A stretch of 64,000 bases of DNA from positions 117,001-181,000 of the forward strand of contig NC_079367.1 of assembly GCF_021018895.1 (NCBI RefSeq), written 5' to 3'. The notes below the pieces were generated by a model that ran no database searches, was not told the DNA's origin, and saw nothing but the letters and a program-made list of their open reading frames with translations. This DNA is from Seriola aureovittata (Eukaryota; Chordata; Actinopteri; Carangiformes; Carangidae). Below, in pieces: positions 24,001 to 37,579 of this stretch (position 1 is its first letter; the number at the start of each line of letters is the position of its first letter). A program made the position numbers and the translations under genes.

Positions 24001-27000
24001 GACATATGTTACTCAGCGTGACGAGCCGAGTCCGTAGATACCAAATTTGTGGACTTTCGAGAAAATTTTTCGGAAATTATTAAAACACAGAATTTAACCG
24101 TGTCTCCCGGCAGCATATGAGAGACCTCCCATGGCGGCCATTCGGAAGGGAGCGACTCAGAAGGCTGGGGCTGACATATGTTACTCAGCGTGACGAGCCG
24201 AGTCCGTAGACACCAAACTTGTGGACTTTGGACAAACTTTTCCGTTGCGACATTCACACTAGTCTTAATGGTGTGGCACCTCAGCATATGAGAGACCTCC
24301 ATGGCGGCCATTCGGAAGGGAGCGACTTCGAAGCTGGGGCTGACATATGTTACTCAGCGTGACGAGCGAGTCCGTAGACACCAAACTTGTGGACTTTTGA
24401 CAAAATTTTTCGTCGCAGCAAGCGGGCCTCGGACACGTTTAACGAGGCATCCCTTCCGACGGGAGCGACTTCGAAGCCTGGGGCTGACATATGTTACTCA
24501 GCGTGACGAGCCGAGTCCGTAGACACCAAACTTGTGGACTTTGGACAAACTTTTCCGTTGCCACATTCACACTAGTCTTAATGGTGTGGCACCTCAGCAT
24601 ATGAGAGATGACCCTTCGGAAGGGAGCGACTCAGAAGGCTGGGGCTGACATATGTTACTCAGCGTGACGAGCCGAGTCCGTAGACACCAAACTTGTGGAC
24701 TTTGGACAAACTTTTCCGTTGCGACATTCACACTAGTCTTAATGGTGTGGCACCTCAGCATATGAGAGATGACCCTTCGGAAGGGAGCGACTCAGAAGGC
24801 TGGGGCTGACATATGTTACTCAGCTTGACGAGCCGAGTCCGTAGATACCAAATTTGTGGACTTTTGACAAAATTTTTCGTCGCAGCAAGCGGCCTCGGAC
24901 ACGTTTAACGAGGCATCCCTTCCGACGGGAGCGACTTCGAAGCCTGGGGCTGACATATGTTACTCAGCGTGACGAGCCGAGTCCGTAGATACCAAATTGT
25001 GGACTTTTGACAAAATTTTTCGGAAATTATTAAAACACAGAATTTAACCGTGTCTCCCGCAGCATATGAGAGACCTCCCATGGCGGCCATTCGGAAGGGA
25101 GCGACTCAGAAGGCTGGGGCTGACATATGTTACTCAGCGTGACGAGCCGAGTCCGTAGACACCAAACTTGTGGACTTTGGACAAACTTTTCCGTTGCGAC
25201 ATTCACACTAGTCTTAATGGTGTGGCACCTCAGCATATGAGAGATGACCCTTCGGAAGGGAGCGACTCAGAAGGCTGGGGCTGACATATGTTACTCAGCG
25301 TGACGAGCCGAGTCCGTAGACACCAAACTTGTGGACTTTGGACAAACTTTTCCGTTGCGACATTCACACTAGTCTTAATGGTGTGGCACCTCAGCATATG
25401 AGAGATGACCCTTCGGAAGGGAGCGACTCAGAAGGCTGGGGCTGACATATGTTACTCAGCTTGACGAGCCGAGTCCGTAGACACCCAATTTGTGGACTTT
25501 TGACAAAATTTTTCGTCGCAGCAAGCGGGCCTCGGACACGTTTAACGAGGCATCCCTTCCGACGGGAGCGACTTCGAAGCCTGGGGCTGACATATGTTAC
25601 TCAGCGTGACGAGCCGAGTCCGTAGATACCAAATTTGTGGACTTTCGAGAAAATTTTTCGGAAATTATTAAAACACAGAATTTAACCGTGTCTCCCGGCA
25701 GCATATGAGAGACCTCCATTGGCGGCCATTCGGAAGGGAGCGACTCAGAAGGCTGGGGCTGACATATGTTACTCAGCGTGACGAGCCGAGTCCGTAGACA
25801 CCAAACTTGTGGACTTTGGACAAACTTTTCCGTTGCGACATTCACACTAGTCTTAATGGTGTGGCACCTCAGCATATGAGAGATGACCCTTCGGAAGGAG
25901 CGACTCAGAAGGCTGGGGCTGACATATGTTACTCAGCTTGACGAGCCGAGTCCGTAGACACCCAATTGTGGACTTTTGACAAAATTTTTCGTCGCAGCAA
26001 GCGGGCCTCGGACACGTTTAACGAGGCATCCCTTCCGACGGGAGCGACTTCGAAGCCTGGGGCTGACATATGTTACTCAGCGTGACGAGCCGAGTCCGTA
26101 AATACCAAATTTGTGGACTTTCGAGAAAATTTTTCGGAAATTATTAAAACACAGAATTTAACCGTGTCTCCCGGCAGCATATGAGAGACCTCCCATGGCG
26201 GCCATTCGGAAGGGAGCGACTCAGAAGGCTGGGGCTGACATATGTTACTCAGCGTGACGAGCCGAGTCCGTAGACACCAAACTTGTGGACTTTGGACAAA
26301 CTTTTCCGTTGCGACATTCACACTAGTCTTAATGGTGTGGCACCTCAGCATATGAGAGATGACCCTTCGGAAGGGAGCGACTCAGAAGGCTGGGGCTGAC
26401 ATATGTTACTCAGCGTGACGAGCCGAGTCCGTAGACACCAAACTTGTGGACTTTGGACAAACTTTTCCGTTGCGACATTCACACTAGTCTTAATGGTGTG
26501 GCACCTCAGCATATGAGAGATGACCCTTCGGAAGGGAGCGACTCAGAAGGCTGGGGCTGACATATGTTACTCAGCTTGACGAGCCGAGTCCGTAGACACC
26601 CAATTTGTGGACTTTTGACAAAATTTTTCGTCGCAGCAAGCGGGCCTCGGACACGTTTAACGAGGCATCCCTTCCGACGGGAGCGACTTCGAAGCCTGGG
26701 GCTGACATATGTTACTCAGCGTGACGAGCCGAGTCCGTAGATACCAAATTTGTGGACTTTCGAGAAAATTTTTCGGAAATTATTAAAACACAGAATTTAA
26801 CCGTGTCTCCGGCAGCATATGAGAGACCTCCCATGGCGGCCATTCGGAAGGGAGCGACTCAGAAGGCTGGGGCTGACATATGTTACTCAGCGTGACGAGC
26901 CGAGTCCGTAGACACCAAACTTGTGGACTTTGGACAAACTTTTCCGTTGCGACATTCACACTAGTCTTAATGGTGTGGCACCTCAGCATATGAGAGATGA

Positions 27001-27446
27001 CCCTTCGGAAGGGAGCGACTCAGAAGGCTGGGGCTGACATATGTTACTCAGCTTGACGAGCCGAGTCCGTAGACACCCAATTTGTGGACTTTTGACAAAA
27101 TTTTTCGTCGCAGCAAGCGGGCCTCGGACACGTTTAACGAGGCATCCCTTCCGACGGGAGCGACTTCGAAGCCTGGGGCTGACATATGTTACTCAGCGTG
27201 ACGAGCCGAGTCCGTAGATACCAAATTTGTGGACTTTCGAGAAAATTTTTCGGAAATTATTAAAACACAGAATTTAACCGTGTCTCCCGGCAGCATATGA
27301 GAGACCTCCCATGGCGGCCATTCGGAAGGGAGCGACTCAGAAGGCTGGGGCTGACATATGTTACTCAGCGTGACGAGCCGAGTCCGTAGACACCAAACTT
27401 GTGGACTTTGGACAAACTTTTCCGTTGCGACATTCACACTAGTCTT

Positions 27447-27652
27447 TTTTTTTTTTAGATATGTTTTTGGGCTTTTGTGCCTTTATTGGACAGGATAGTG
27501 GAGAGAGACAGGAAATGAGGAGGCAGAGAGAGGGGGAATGACATGCAGTAAAGGCCGTCCGATGCGGGACTCGAACCGGGGCCAACTGCAGCGAGGACTG
27601 TAGCCTCTACACATGGGGCGCCTGCTTAGACCACTACGCCACACGACGCCCC
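27447..27652 (-). mobile_element. Full-length tRNA-derived SINE, copy 1, with target-site duplication
   Basis: On the minus strand: tRNA-like head GGGGCGTCGTGTGGCGTAGT, A box region TGGCGTAGTGGTCTAAGCAG, B box GGTTCGAGTCC (complement of 27567-27577), a body with ccctctctctgcctcctcat and tcctgtccaataaaggcac, and a poly(A) tail (the T run at 27442-27455). It is flanked by ATTCACACTAGTCTT on both sides (27432-27446 and from 27653), a target-site duplication made from monomer A sequence. This is a polymerase III SINE of teleost type; I do not assign a family name. Confidence 0.92.
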
Positions 27653-29735
27653 ATTCACACTAGTCTTAATGGTGTGGCACCTCAGCATATGAGAGATGAC
27701 CCTTCGGAAGGGAGCGACTCAGAAGGCTGGGGCTGACATATGTTACTCAGCGTGACGAGCCGAGTCCGTAGACACCAAACTTGTGGACTTTGGACAAACT
27801 TTTCCGTTGCGACATTCACACTAGTCTTAATGGTGTGGCACCTCAGCATATGAGAGATGACCTTCGGAAGGGAGCGACTCAGAAGGCTGGGGCTGACATA
27901 TGTTACTCAGCTTGACGAGCCGAGTCCGTAGACACCCAATTTGTGGACTTTTGACAAAATTTTTCGTCGCAGCAAGCGGGCCTCGGACACGTTTAACGAG
28001 GCATCCCTTCCGACGGGAGCGACTTCGAAGCCTGGGGCTGACATATGTTACTCAGCGTGACGAGCCGAGTCCGTAGATACCAAATTTGTGGACTTTCGAG
28101 AAAATTTTTCGGAAATTATTAAAACACAGAATTTAACCGTGTCTCCCGGCAGCATATGAGAGACCTCCCATGGCGGCCATTCGGAAGGGAGCGACTCAGA
28201 AGGCTGGGGCTGACATATGTTACTCAGCGTGACGAGCCGAGTCCGTAGACACCAAACTTGTGGACTTTGGACAAACTTTTCCGTTGCGACATTCACACTA
28301 GTCTTAATGGTGTGGCACCTCAGCATATGAGAGATGACCCTTCGGAAGGGAGCGACTCAGAAGGCTGGGGCTGACATATGTTACTCAGCTTGACGAGCCG
28401 AGTCCGTAGACACCCAATTTGTGGACTTTTGACAAAATTTTTCGTCGCAGCAAGCGGGCCTCGGACACGTTTAACGAGGCATCCCTTCCGACGGGAGCGA
28501 CTTCGAAGCCTGGGGCTGACATATGTTACTCAGCGTGACGAGCCGAGTCCGTAGATACCAAATTTGTGGACTTTCGAGAAAATTTTTCGGAAATTATTAA
28601 AACACAGAATTTAACCGTGTCTCCCGGCAGCATATGAGAGACCTCCCATGGCGGCCATTCGGAAGGAGCGACTCAGAAGGCTGGGGCTGACATATGTTAC
28701 TCAGCGTGACGAGCCGAGTCCGTAGACACCAAACTTGTGGACTTTGGACAAACTTTTCCGTTGCGACATTCACACTAGTCTTAATGGTGTGGCACCTCAG
28801 CATATGAGAGATGACCCTTCGGAAGGGAGCGACTCAGAAGGCTGGGGCTGACATATGTTACTCAGCGTGACGAGCCGAGTCCGTAGACACCAAACTTGTG
28901 GACTTTGGACAAACTTTTCCGTTGCGACATTCACACTAGTCTTAATGTGTGGCACCTCAGCATATGAGAGATGACCCTTCGGAAGGGAGCGACTCAGAAG
29001 GCTGGGGCTGACATATGTTACTCAGCTTGACGAGCCGAGTCCGTAGACACCCAATTTGTGGACTTTTGACAAAATTTTTCGTCGCAGCAAGCGGGCCTCG
29101 ACACGTTTAACGAGGCATTCCTTCCGACGGGAGCGACTTCGAAGCCTGGGGCTGACATATGTTACTCAGCGTGACGAGCCGAGTCCGTAGATACCAAATT
29201 TGTGGACTTTCGAGAAAATTTTTCGGAAATTATTAAAACACAGAATTTAACCGTGTCTCCCGGCAGCATATGAGAGACCTCCCATGGCGGCCATTCGGAA
29301 GGGAGCGACTCAGAAGGCTGGGGCTGACATATGTTACTCAGCTTGACGAGCCGAGTCCGTAGACACCCAATTTGTGGACTTTTGACAAAATTTTTCGTCG
29401 CAGCAAGCGGGCCTCGGACACGTTTAACTAGGCATCCCTTCCGACGGGAGCGACTTCGAAGCCTGGGGCTGACATATGTTACTCAGCGTGACGAGCCGAG
29501 TCCGTAGATACCAAATTTGTGGACTTTCGAGAAAATTTTTCGGAAATTATTAAAACACAGAATTTAACCGTGTCTCCCGGCAGCATATGAGAGACCTCCC
29601 ATGGCGGCCTTCGGAAGGGAGCGACTCAGAAGGCTGGGGCTGACATATGTTACTCAGCGTGACGAGCCGAGTCCGTAGACACCAAACTTGTGGACTTTGG
29701 ACAAACTTTTCCGTTGCGACATTCACACTAGTCTT

Positions 29736-29943
29736 TTTTTTTTTTTAGATATGTTTTTGGGCTTTTGTGCCTTTATTGGACAGGATAGTGTAGAGAGACA
29801 GGAAATGAGGAGGCAGAGAGAGGGGGGGAATGACATGCAGTAAAGGCCGTCCGATGCGGGACTCGAACCGGGGCCAACTGCAGCGAGGACTGTAGCCTCT
29901 ACACATGGGGCGCTGCTTAGACCACTACGCCACACGACGCCCC
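29736..29943 (-). mobile_element. tRNA-derived SINE, copy 2, same insertion site
   Basis: Nearly identical to the copy at 27447-27652 and in exactly the same position of satellite monomer A, with the same ATTCACACTAGTCTT flanks. It differs by a few bases: gtagagag for ggagagag, extra G in the gagaggggggaa run, and one base missing in ggggcgctgc. It is best explained by amplification of a satellite block that already carried the insertion. Confidence 0.92.
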
Positions 29944-31390
29944 ATTCACACTAGTCTTAATGGTGTGGCACCTCAGCATATGAGAGATGACCCTTCGGAA
30001 GGAGCGACTCAGAAGGCTGGGGCTGACATATGTTACTCAGCGTGACGAGCCGAGTCCGTAGACACCAAACTTGTGGACTTTGGACAAACTTTTCCGTTGC
30101 GACATTCACACTAGTCTTAATGGTGTGGCACCTCAGCATATGAGAGATGACCCTTCGGAAGGGAGCGACTCAGAAGCTGGGGCTGACATATGTTACTCAG
30201 CTTGACGAGCCGAGTCCGTAGATACCAAATTTGTGGACTTTTGACAAAATTTTTCGTCGCAGCAAGCGGGCCTCGGACACGTTTAACGAGGCATCCCTTC
30301 CGACGGGAGCGACTTCGAAGCCTGGGGCTGACATATGTTACTCAGCGTGACGAGCCGAGTCCGTAGATACCAAATTTGTGGACTTTCGAGAAAATTTTTC
30401 GGAAATTATTAAAACACAGAATTTAACCGTGTCTCCCGGCAGCATATGAGAGACCTCCCATGGCGGCCATTCGGAAGGGAGCGACTCAGAAGGCTGGGGC
30501 TGACATATGTTACTCAGCGTGACGAGCCGAGTCCGTAGACACCAAACTTGTGGACTTTGGACAAACTTTTCCGTTGCGACATTCACACTAGTCTTAATGG
30601 TGTGGCACCTCAGCATATGAGAGATGACCCTTCGGAAGGGAGCGACTCAGAAGGCTGGGGCTGACATATGTTACTCAGCTTGACGAGCCGAGTCCGTAGA
30701 CACCCAATTTGTGGACTTTTGACAAAATTTTTCGTCGCAGCAAGAGGGCCTCGGACACGTTTAACGAGGCATTCCTTCCGACGGGAGCGACTTCGAAGCC
30801 TGGGGCTGACATATGTTACTCAGCGTGACGAGCCGAGTCCGTAGATACCAAATTTGTGGACTTTCGAGAAAATTTTTCGGAAATTATTAAAACACAGAAT
30901 TTAACCGTGTCTCCCGGCAGCATATGAGAGACCTCCCATGGCGGCCATTCGGAAGGGAGCGACTCAGAAGGCTGGGGCTGACATATGTTACTCAGCTTGA
31001 CGAGCCGAGTCCGTAGACACCCAATTTGTGGACTTTTGACAAAATTTTTCGTCGCAGCAAGCGGGCCTCGGACACGTTTAACTAGGCATCCCTTCCGACG
31101 GGAGCGACTTCGAAGCCTGGGGCTGACATATGTTACTCAGCGTGACGAGCCGAGTCCGTAGATACCAAATTTGTGGACTTTCGAGAAAATTTTTCGGAAA
31201 TTATTAAAACACAGAATTTAACCGTGTCTCCCGGCAGCATATGAGAGACCTCCCATGGCGGCCATTCGGAAGGGAGCGACTCAGAAGGCTGGGGCTGACA
31301 TATGTTACTCAGCGTGACGAGCCGAGTCCGTAGACACCAAACTTGTGGACTTTGGACAAACTTTTCCGTTGCGACATTCACACTAGTCTT

Positions 31391-31598
31391 TTTTTTTTTT
31401 AGATATGTTTTTGGGCTTTTGTGCCTTTATTGGACAGGATAGTGGAGAGAGACAGGAAATGAGGAGGCAGGAGGAGAGGGGGAATGACATGCAGTAAAGG
31501 CCGTCCGATGCGGGACTCGAACCGGGGCCAACTGCAGCGAGGACTGTAGCCTCTACACATGGGGCGCCTGCTTAGACCACTACGCCACACGACGCCCC
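31391..31598 (-). mobile_element. tRNA-derived SINE, copy 3, same insertion site
   Basis: Third copy in the same monomer position and with the same flanks. It lies 1655 bp after copy 2; copies 1 and 2 are 2289 bp apart. It has a small private change (gaggcaggaggagagg). A and B box sequences are intact on the minus strand. Confidence 0.92.
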
Positions 31599-31990
31599 AT
31601 TCACACTAGTCTTAATGGTGTGGCACCTCAGCATATGAGAGATGACCCTTCGGAAGGGAGCGACTCAGAAGGCTGGGGCTGACATATGTTACTCAGCGTG
31701 ACGAGCCGAGTCCGTAGACACCAAACTTGTGGACTTTGGACAAACTTTTCCGTTGCGACATTCACACTAGTCTTAATGGTGTGGCACCTCAGCATATGAG
31801 AGATGACCCTTCGGAAGGAGCGACTCAGAAGGCTGGGGCTGACATATGTTACTCAGCTTGACGAGCCGAGTCCGTAGACACCCAATTTGTGGACTTTTGA
31901 CAAAATTTTTCGTCGCAGCAAGCGGGCCTCGGACACGTTTAACGAGGCATCCCTTCCGACGGGAGCGACTTCGAAGCCTGGGGCTGACAT

Positions 31991-34900
31991 ATGTTACTCA
32001 GCGTGACAGGCCAGTCCGTAAATACAAATTTGTGGACTTTCGAGAAAATTTTTCGGAAATTATTAAAACACAGAATTTAACCGTGTCTCCCGGCAGCATA
32101 TGAGAGACCTCCCATGGCGGCCATTCGGAAGGGAGCGATCAGAAGGCTGGGGCTGACATATGTTACTCAGCGTGACGAGCCGAGTCCGTAGACACCAAAC
32201 TTGTGGACTTTGGACAACTTTTCCGTTGCGACATTCCACACTAGTCTTAATGGTGTGGCACCTCAGCATATGAGAGATGACCCTTCGGAAGGAGCGACTC
32301 AGAGGCTGGTCTGACATATGTTCTCAGCGGTGACGAGCCGAGTCCGTAGACACCAAACTTGTGGACTTTGGACAAACTTTTCCGTTGCGACATTCACACT
32401 AGTCTTAATGGTGTGGCACCTCAGCATATGAGAGATGACCCCTCGGAAGGAGCGACTCAGAAGGCTGGGGCTGACATATGTTACTCAGCTTGACGAGCCG
32501 AGTCCGTAGATACACCCTATTTGTGACTTTTGACAAAATTTTTCGTCGCAGCAAGCGGCCTGGACACGTTTAACGAGGCATCCCTTCCGACGGGAGCGAC
32601 TTCGACGCCTGGGGCTGACATATGTTACTTCCGCGTGACGAGCCGAGTCCGTAGATACCAAATTTGGTGGACTTTTTCGAGAAAATTTTTCGGAAAATTA
32701 TAAAACACAGATTTAACCGTGTCTCCCGGCAGCATATGAGAGACCTCCCAATGGCGGCCATTCGGAAGGGAGCGACTCAGAAGGCTGGGGCTGACAGTAG
32801 TTACTAGCGTGACGAGCCGAGTCCGTAGAACACCAAACTGAGACTTTGGACAAAACTTTACCGTTGCGACATTCACACTAGTCTTAATCGTGTGGCACCT
32901 CAGCATATGAGAGATGACCCTTCGGAAGGGAGCGACTCAGAAGGCTGGGGCTGACATATGTTACTCAGCGTGACGAGCCGAGTCCGTAGACACTAAACTT
33001 GTGGACTTTGGACAAACTTTTCCGTTGCGACATTCACACTAGTCTTAATGGTGTGGCACCTCAGCATATGAGAGATGACCCTTCTGAAGGTGAGCGACTC
33101 AGAAGGCTGGGGCTGACAAATGTTACTCAGCTTGACGAGCCGAGTCCGTAGACAAACCGATTAAATGTTGTGACTTTTGACAAAATTTTTCGTCGCAGCA
33201 AGAGGGCCTCGACACACGATTAACGAGGCATTCCTTCCGACGGGAGCGATTTCGAAGCCTGGGGCTGACATATGTTACCTCAGCGTGACGAGCCTGAGTC
33301 CGGTAGAGTACAAAATATGTGGACTTTCGAGAAAATTTTTCGGAAATTATTAAAACACAAAATTTAACCGTGTCCTCCCGGCAGCATATGAGAGACCTCC
33401 CAAGGGCGGCCATTCGGAAGGGAGCGACTCAGCAGGCTGGGGCTGACATATTTACTCAATCGTGACGAGCCGAGACCGTAGACACCAACTTGTGGACTTT
33501 GGACAAACTTTTCCGTTGCGACATTCACACTAGTCTTAATGGTGTGGCACCTCAGCATATGAGAGATGACCCTTCGGAAGGGAGCGACTCAGAAGGCTGG
33601 GGCTGACATATGTTACACAGCGTGACGAGCCGAGTCCGTAGACACCAAACTTGTGGACTTGGACAAACTTTTCCGTTGCGACATTCACACTAGTCCTTAA
33701 TGGTGTGGCACCTCAGCATATGAGAGATGACCCTTCGGAAGGGAGCGACTCATAAGGGCTGGGCTGACATATGTTTCTCAGCTTGACGAGCCGAGTCCGT
33801 AGACACCCAATTTGTGGACCTTTGACAAAATTTTTCGTCGCAGCAAGCGGGCCTCGGACACGTTTAAACTAGGCATCCCTTCCGACTGGAGCGACTTCGA
33901 AGCCTGGGGCTGACATATGTTTCTCAGCGTGACGAGCCGAGTCCGTAGATACCAAATTTGTGGACTTTCGCGAAAATTTTTCGGAAATTATTAAAACACA
34001 GAATTTAACCGTGTCTCCCGGCAGCATATGAGAGACCTCCCATGGCGGCCATTCGGAAGGGAGCGACTCAGAAGGCTGGGGCTGACATATGTTACTCAGC
34101 GTGACGAGCCGAGTCCGTAGACACCAAACTTTTGGACTTTGGACAAACTTTTCCGTTGCGACATTCACCACTAGTCTTAATCGTGTGTGGCACCTCAGCA
34201 TATGAGAGATGACCCTTCGGAAGGGAGCGACTCAGAAGGCTGGGGCTTGACATAGTTACTCAGCGTGTACGAGCCGAGACCGTAGACACTAAACTTGTGG
34301 ACTTTGGACAAACTTTTCCGTTGCGACATTCACACTAGTCTTAATGGTGTGGCACCTCAGCATATGAGAGATGATGCCCTTCGGAAGGGAGCGACTCAGA
34401 AGGCTGGGGCTGACATATGTTACTCAGCTTGACGAGCCGAGTCCGTAGACACCCAATTTGTGGACTTTTGACAAAATTTTTTCCGTCGCAGCAAGAGGGC
34501 CTCGGACAAAAGACGTTTAAAACGAGGCATTCCTTCCGACGGGAGCGATTTCGAAGCCTGGGGCTGACATATGTTACTCAGCGTGACGAGCCGAGTCCGT
34601 AGATACCAAATTTGTGGACTTTCGAGAAAATTTTTCGGAAATTATTAAAACACAAAATTTAACCGTGTCTACCCGGCAGCATATGAGAGACCGACCCATG
34701 GCGGCCATTCGGAAGGAGCGACTCAGAGAGGCTGGGGCTGACATATGTTACTCAGCGTGACGAGCCGAGTCCGTAGACACCCAACTTGTGGACTTTGGAC
34801 AAACTTTTCCGTTGCGACATTCACACTAGTCTTAATGGTGTGGCACCTCAGCATATGAGAGATGACCCTTCGGAAGGGAGCGACTCAGAAGGCTGGGGCT

Positions 34901-36636
34901 GACATATGTTACTCAGCATGACGAGCCGAGTCCGTAGATACCAAATTTGTGGACTTTCGAGAAAATTTCTCGGAAGTTATTAAAACACAGAATTTAACCG
35001 TGTCTCCCGGCAGCATATGAGAGACCTCCCATGGCGGCCATTCGGAAGGGAGCGACTCAGAAGGCCTTGGGCTGACATATGTTACTCAGCTTGACGAGCC
35101 GAGTCCGTAGACACCAAACTTGTTGGACATTAGGACAAACTTTTCCGTTGCGACATTCACACTAGTCTTATAGGGTGTGGCACCTCAGCATATGAGCGAG
35201 TGACCCTTCTGAAGGGAGCGACACAGAAGGCTGGGGCTGACATATGTTACTCAGCAGACGAGCCGAGTCCGTAGACACCCAATTTGTGGACTTTTGACAA
35301 AATTTTTCGTCGCAGCAAGCGGGCCTCGGACACTTTTAACGATGCATCCCTTCCGACGGGAGCTACTTCGAAGCCTGGGGCTGACAAAGTTACTCAGCGT
35401 GACGAGCCGAGTCCGTATATACCAAATTTGTGGACTTTCGAGAAAAATTCTCGGAAGTTATTAAAACACAGAATTTAACCGTGTCTCCCGCAGCATATGA
35501 GAGACCTCCCATGGCGGCCATTCGGAAGGGAGCGACTCAGAAGGCTGGGGCTGACATATGTTACTCACGTGACGAGCCGAGTCCGTAACACCAAACTTGT
35601 GGACTTTGGACAAACTTTTCCGTTGCGACAATCACACTAGTCTTAATGGTGTGGCACCTCAGCAATATGACGATGACCCTTCTGAAGGGAGCGACTCCAG
35701 AAGGCATGGGCTGACATATGTTACTCAGCTTGTACGAGCCGAGTCCGTAGACACCCAATTTGTGGACTTTTGACAAAATTTTTCGTCGCAGCAAGCGGGC
35801 CTCGGACACGTTTAACGAGGCATCCCTTCCGACGGGAGCGACTTCGAAGCCTGGGGCTGACATATGTTACTCAGCGTTACGAGCCGTAGTCCGTAAAATA
35901 CCAAATTTGTGGACTTTCGAGAAAATTTTTCGGAAATTATTAAAACACAGAATTTAACCGTGTCTCCCGGCAGCATATGAGAGACCTCCCATGGCGGCCA
36001 TTCGTAAGGAGCGACTCAGAAGGCTGGGGCTGACATATGTTACTCAGCGTGACGAGCCGAGTCCGTAGACACCAAACTTGTGGACTTTGGACAAACTATT
36101 CCGTTGCGACATTCACACTAGTCTTAATGGTTGTGGCACCTCAGCAAATGATAGATGACCCTTCGGAAGGGAGCGACTCAGAAGGCTGGGGCTACATATG
36201 TTACTCAGCGTGACGAGCCGAGTCCGTAGACACCAAACTTGTGGACTTTGGACAAACTTTTCCGTTGCGACATTCACACTAGTCATAATGGTGTGGCACC
36301 TCAGCATATGAGAGATGACCCTTCGGAAGTGAGCGACTCAGAAGGCTGGGGCTGACATATTGTTACTCAGCTTGACGATCCGAGTCCGTAGATACCCAAT
36401 TTGTGGACTTTTGACAAAATTTTTCGTCGCAGCAAGCGGGCCTCGGACCGACGTTTAACGAGGCATCCCTTTTCCGACGGGAGCGACTTCGAAGCCTGGG
36501 GCTGACATATGTTACTCAGCGTGACGAGCCGAGTCCGTAGATACCAAATTTGTGGACTTTCGAGAAAATTTTTCGGAAATTATTAAAACACAGAATTTAA
36601 CCGTGTCTCCCGGCAGCATATGAGAGACCTCCCATG
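31991..36636. repeat. Satellite array, subfamily II, indel-rich distal part
   Basis: Monomers are still in the same order, but from about 32.0 kb to 36.4 kb there are frequent single-base insertions and deletions, for example gagcgatcagaagg at 32134, ctgacatatgttctcagcgg at 32311, and cctcgacacacgattaacg at 33208. Clean stretches lie in between (about 34420-34480, 36480-36636). Rare variants such as gcaagagggcctcg at 33197 and 34491 match the clean copy at 30742, so these are recent copies rather than old ones. The pattern suggests uncorrected long-read errors, although real edge decay cannot be excluded. The array ends after acctcccatgg at about 36636. Confidence 0.88.
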
Positions 36637-37579
36637 GCTGGAAACGTTAAAACAGCGCTATTGAACAGGATTGCATTCTCAGGTGTAACTGATAACTTTA
36701 TGACATGTAAACATGAAATTCATCATATTCTTCATGAATGCTACTCAAATAGACAGGAAAATTTATCCTGAAGTGTTCTGTGAAGAAATCCCACTAAATG
36801 TGAATCCTGAGATTTTGGAGACAAAAAGACAGCTTTAACGAGGGAAAGAGTCGATTTAGACGCTGGAAACGTGGAAACAGCACTTTTCAACAGTATTGCA
36901 TTCTCAGGTGTAACTGATAACTTTATGACATGTAAACATGAAATCCATCATATTCTTCATGAATGCTACACAAATAGACAGGAAAACCTATCCTGAAGTG
37001 TTCTGTATGGACAGGACAATGAGTGAGAAAAACTCAGTTCTCAGACACACAGAAAGCTTCTAACGAGGAATTAGAGCCGATCCTGACGCTAAACAGTGCT
37101 ATTGAACAGTATTGCTTGCTCAGGTGTAACTGATAACTTTATGACATGTAAACATGAAATCCATCATATTCTTCATGAATGCTACTCAAATAGACAGAAA
37201 AACCTATCCTGAAGTGTTCTGTATAGACAGGACAATGAGTGACAAAAACTCAGTTCTCAGACACAGAGAAAGCTCCTGACGAGGACTTAGAGCAGATCCT
37301 GACGCTTAAAAGCGCTTTTCAACAGTATCGCATTCTAAGGTGTAGCTGATAACTTTATGACATGTAAACATGAAATCCATCATATTCTTCATGAATGCTA
37401 CTCAAATAGACAGGAAAACCTATCCTGAAGTGTTCTGCACAGACAGGACAACGAGTGAGAAAAACTCAGTTCTCAGACAAAGAAAAGGCTTCTAACGAGG
37501 AATTAGAGCCGATCCTGACGCTTAACAGCCCTATTGAAAAGGATTGCATTCTCTGTGTAGAAATCCCACTGAATGTGAA
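36637..37579. repeat. Second tandem repeat, period 216-225 bp
   Basis: At least four units share aggtgtaactgataacttta, tgacatgtaaacatgaaatc and ttcttcatgaatgctac. The aggtgta word occurs at 36681, 36906, 37122 and 37338, giving periods of 225, 216 and 216. A further partial unit starts at about 37520. There is no coding signal. The array runs into an N gap at 37580, so its true length is unknown. It is unrelated to the 478-bp satellite it abuts. Confidence 0.93.

Larger units (their letters stand above)
21058..31990. repeat. Satellite array, subfamily II, clean part
   Basis: Same monomer set as 9851-12808, with B monomers marked by cagcttgacgagccg and ggacacg. Spacing between B monomers is about 478 bp (C-A-B), 636 bp (an extra A) or 320 bp (A missing, at 23550-23870). 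Copies are nearly identical, apart from sparse one-base deletions. Three SINEs sit in one and the same position of monomer A. Shared rare variants (cattccttcc, aactaggcat) recur with an offset of about 1.65 kb, showing that multi-unit blocks were duplicated. Confidence 0.95.
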
